NCBI GenBank assembly: GCA_900553415.1
Contig: USDH01000102.1
Coordinates: forward strand, 1-5,787
Length of the DNA: 5,787 bases
Direction of reading: 5' to 3'
Origin: an uncultured Collinsella sp.
GTDB lineage: Bacteria > Actinomycetota > Coriobacteriia > Coriobacteriales > Coriobacteriaceae
Shown here: positions 5,117-5,787 of the stretch, in pieces
Layout: the number at the start of each line of letters is the position of its first letter
How positions within the stretch are numbered: the first letter of the stretch is position 1
Made by a program: the position numbers and the translations under genes
The notes under the pieces: model-generated
Told to the model about the DNA's origin: nothing
The model's input: only the letters and a program-made list of their open reading frames with translations
Database searches by the model: none

Positions 5117-5599
5117 ATGATTCAGCTACTTCGCGTCGACCATCGCCTGCTTCATGGCCAGGTCGCGGTCTCTTGGGTCCAGGGCCTTGGCTCCAACTGC
5201 ATTTTCTGCGTGGGCGATAAGGTCGCCAACGACCCGGTGTGGAAGACGACGCTCAAGATGGGCAAGCCTGCCGGCTGCAAGCTCGTCATCAAGGATATGG
5301 CGAATGCCATCGAGGCCATTAACTCGGGTGTGACTGACAAATACAAGATGATTATCTGTGTCGCCACCATCGCTGAGGCAAAGCAGCTTGTTGAAGGCTG
5401 CCCGCAGATCAAGTCGGTCAACCTGGGCAACACCAAGCCCAAGGACGAGAAGCGCCCCGATGCTCGTCAGGTCTCTCGTCAGATCTTCCTGACTGCAGCC
5501 GAGGAGGCCGATGTGCGTGAGATGCTGAACAACGGCGTCGAGGTCGAGATCCGTCCTCTGGCCGATGACCCCAAGGTTGACTGCGCAAGCGTGCTCTAG
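5117..5599 (+). CDS. PTS mannose/fructose/sorbose-family EIIB component
   Basis: A 160-aa cytosolic phosphotransfer domain, normal length for a separate Man-family EIIB. The N-terminal LLRVDHRLLHGQVAVSW (4-20) is the family signature. His13 in HGQV is the phosphorylated residue, equivalent to ManX His175. The usual RxDDR here reads RVDHR, a variant I believe is common. VNLGNTKPK (about 103-111) fits the conserved mid-domain loop, and VEVEIRPLADDPK near the end is typical. It takes phosphate from EIIA and hands it to the sugar bound by EIIC/EIID during uptake. It follows EIIA by 57 nt and precedes EIIC by 58 nt, the latter gap containing a perfect hairpin. The start at 5117 is set by the ribosome binding site and signature position. 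Confidence 0.93.
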   Translation: MIQLLRVDHRLLHGQVAVSWVQGLGSNCIFCVGDKVANDPVWKTTLKMGKPAGCKLVIKDMANAIEAINSGVTDKYKMIICVATIAEAKQLVEGCPQIKSVNLGNTKPKDEKRPDARQVSRQIFLTAAEEADVREMLNNGVEVEIRPLADDPKVDCASVL

Positions 5600-5610
5600 G
5601 CGTTCAATTT

Positions 5611-5630
5611 CGAAGAGTCTGAGCTCTTCG
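5611..5630 (+). other. Intra-operon stem-loop between EIIB and EIIC
   Basis: CGAAGAG (5611-5617) and CTCTTCG (5624-5630) form a perfect 7-bp stem with a 6-nt loop, TCTGAG. The following bases (TAGTGTCC) contain no T-tract, so it is not a standard intrinsic terminator. It is placed to protect the 3' end of a processed mRNA or to cause partial attenuation between the soluble and membrane PTS genes. Confidence 0.5.
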
Positions 5631-5657
5631 TAGTGTCCTATTAGGAAAGGGGGATAT

Positions 5658-5787
5658 ATGCTTACCCAAGCAATCCTCATCGGACTTATCGCCGCATTTG
5701 GTAAGTTCGACTTCCAGCTCGGTACGCTCTATGCGTTCCGCCCCATCGTCCTGTGCCCGCTCGTGGGCCTGGTGCTGGGGGACCTGC
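5658..5787 (+). CDS. PTS mannose-family EIIC component, N-terminus (partial, runs off the window)
   Basis: 43 full codons are visible. The start ATG at 5658 follows a strong purine run, AGGAAAGGGGG (5643-5653). The product begins MLTQAILIGLIAAFGKFDFQ and continues FRPIVLCPLVGLVLGDL, the typical EIIC opening of the ManY family (ILIGL..., then FRPLV.GPLVGLILGDL). It is a membrane protein and part of the substrate channel with EIID. It is too short to judge specificity. The EIID gene is expected immediately downstream by family gene order. Confidence 0.9.
   Translation, partial: MLTQAILIGLIAAFGKFDFQLGTLYAFRPIVLCPLVGLVLGDL

Noticed and set aside
1..5787. CRISPR arrays, insertion sequences, tRNA genes or attachment sites
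   Set aside because: No spaced direct repeats, transposase motifs, cloverleaf-like sequences or terminal repeats were seen on either strand.

Overview
This 5.8 kb window fits a fairly GC-rich actinobacterium of the class Coriobacteriia. Collinsella is my best guess, from codon use, compact same-strand layout and gene content; no rRNA or housekeeping marker confirms it. Every supported gene is on the + strand.

Layout: the end of an unrecognised upstream gene (1-105); an extended -10 promoter and a small hypothetical protein (171-659); two overlapping genes for GntR/HutC-type repressors with UTRA ligand domains (698-1465 and 1450-2163); an intergenic control region of about 190 bp (2164-2356) carrying two different palindromes and a repeated half-site; then a catabolic operon. 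The operon encodes two different two-domain SIS proteins (2357-3472 and 3533-4594), mannose-family PTS EIIA (4640-5059) and EIIB (5117-5599), and the first 43 codons of EIIC (5658 to the window end). EIID is expected just beyond.

Reading: a mannose-family PTS plus two SIS-type deglycase-like enzymes is the architecture of the Salmonella gfrABCDEF system for glucoselysine and fructoselysine. The second SIS protein resembles FrlB (fructoselysine-6-phosphate deglycase), most clearly at its C-terminus. Both SIS proteins keep a Glu and a His exactly 16 residues apart, the pair used in FrlB/FraB and in the GlmS isomerase domain. The proposed pathway is that the PTS imports and 6-phosphorylates a glycated amine, and the deglycases then release glucose 6-phosphate and the free amine (for example lysine). 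No separate kinase is then needed. B. subtilis also uses a GntR/HutC repressor (FrlR) for its frl genes. From memory, fructoselysine breakdown has been reported for Collinsella intestinalis. The substrate assignment here is inference.

The least ordinary parts are the paired divergent repressors facing a control region with two unlike palindromes, the two unlike deglycases, the extreme codon bias of the FrlB-like gene compared with its neighbours, and a perfect hairpin separating the soluble PTS genes from the membrane PTS genes.
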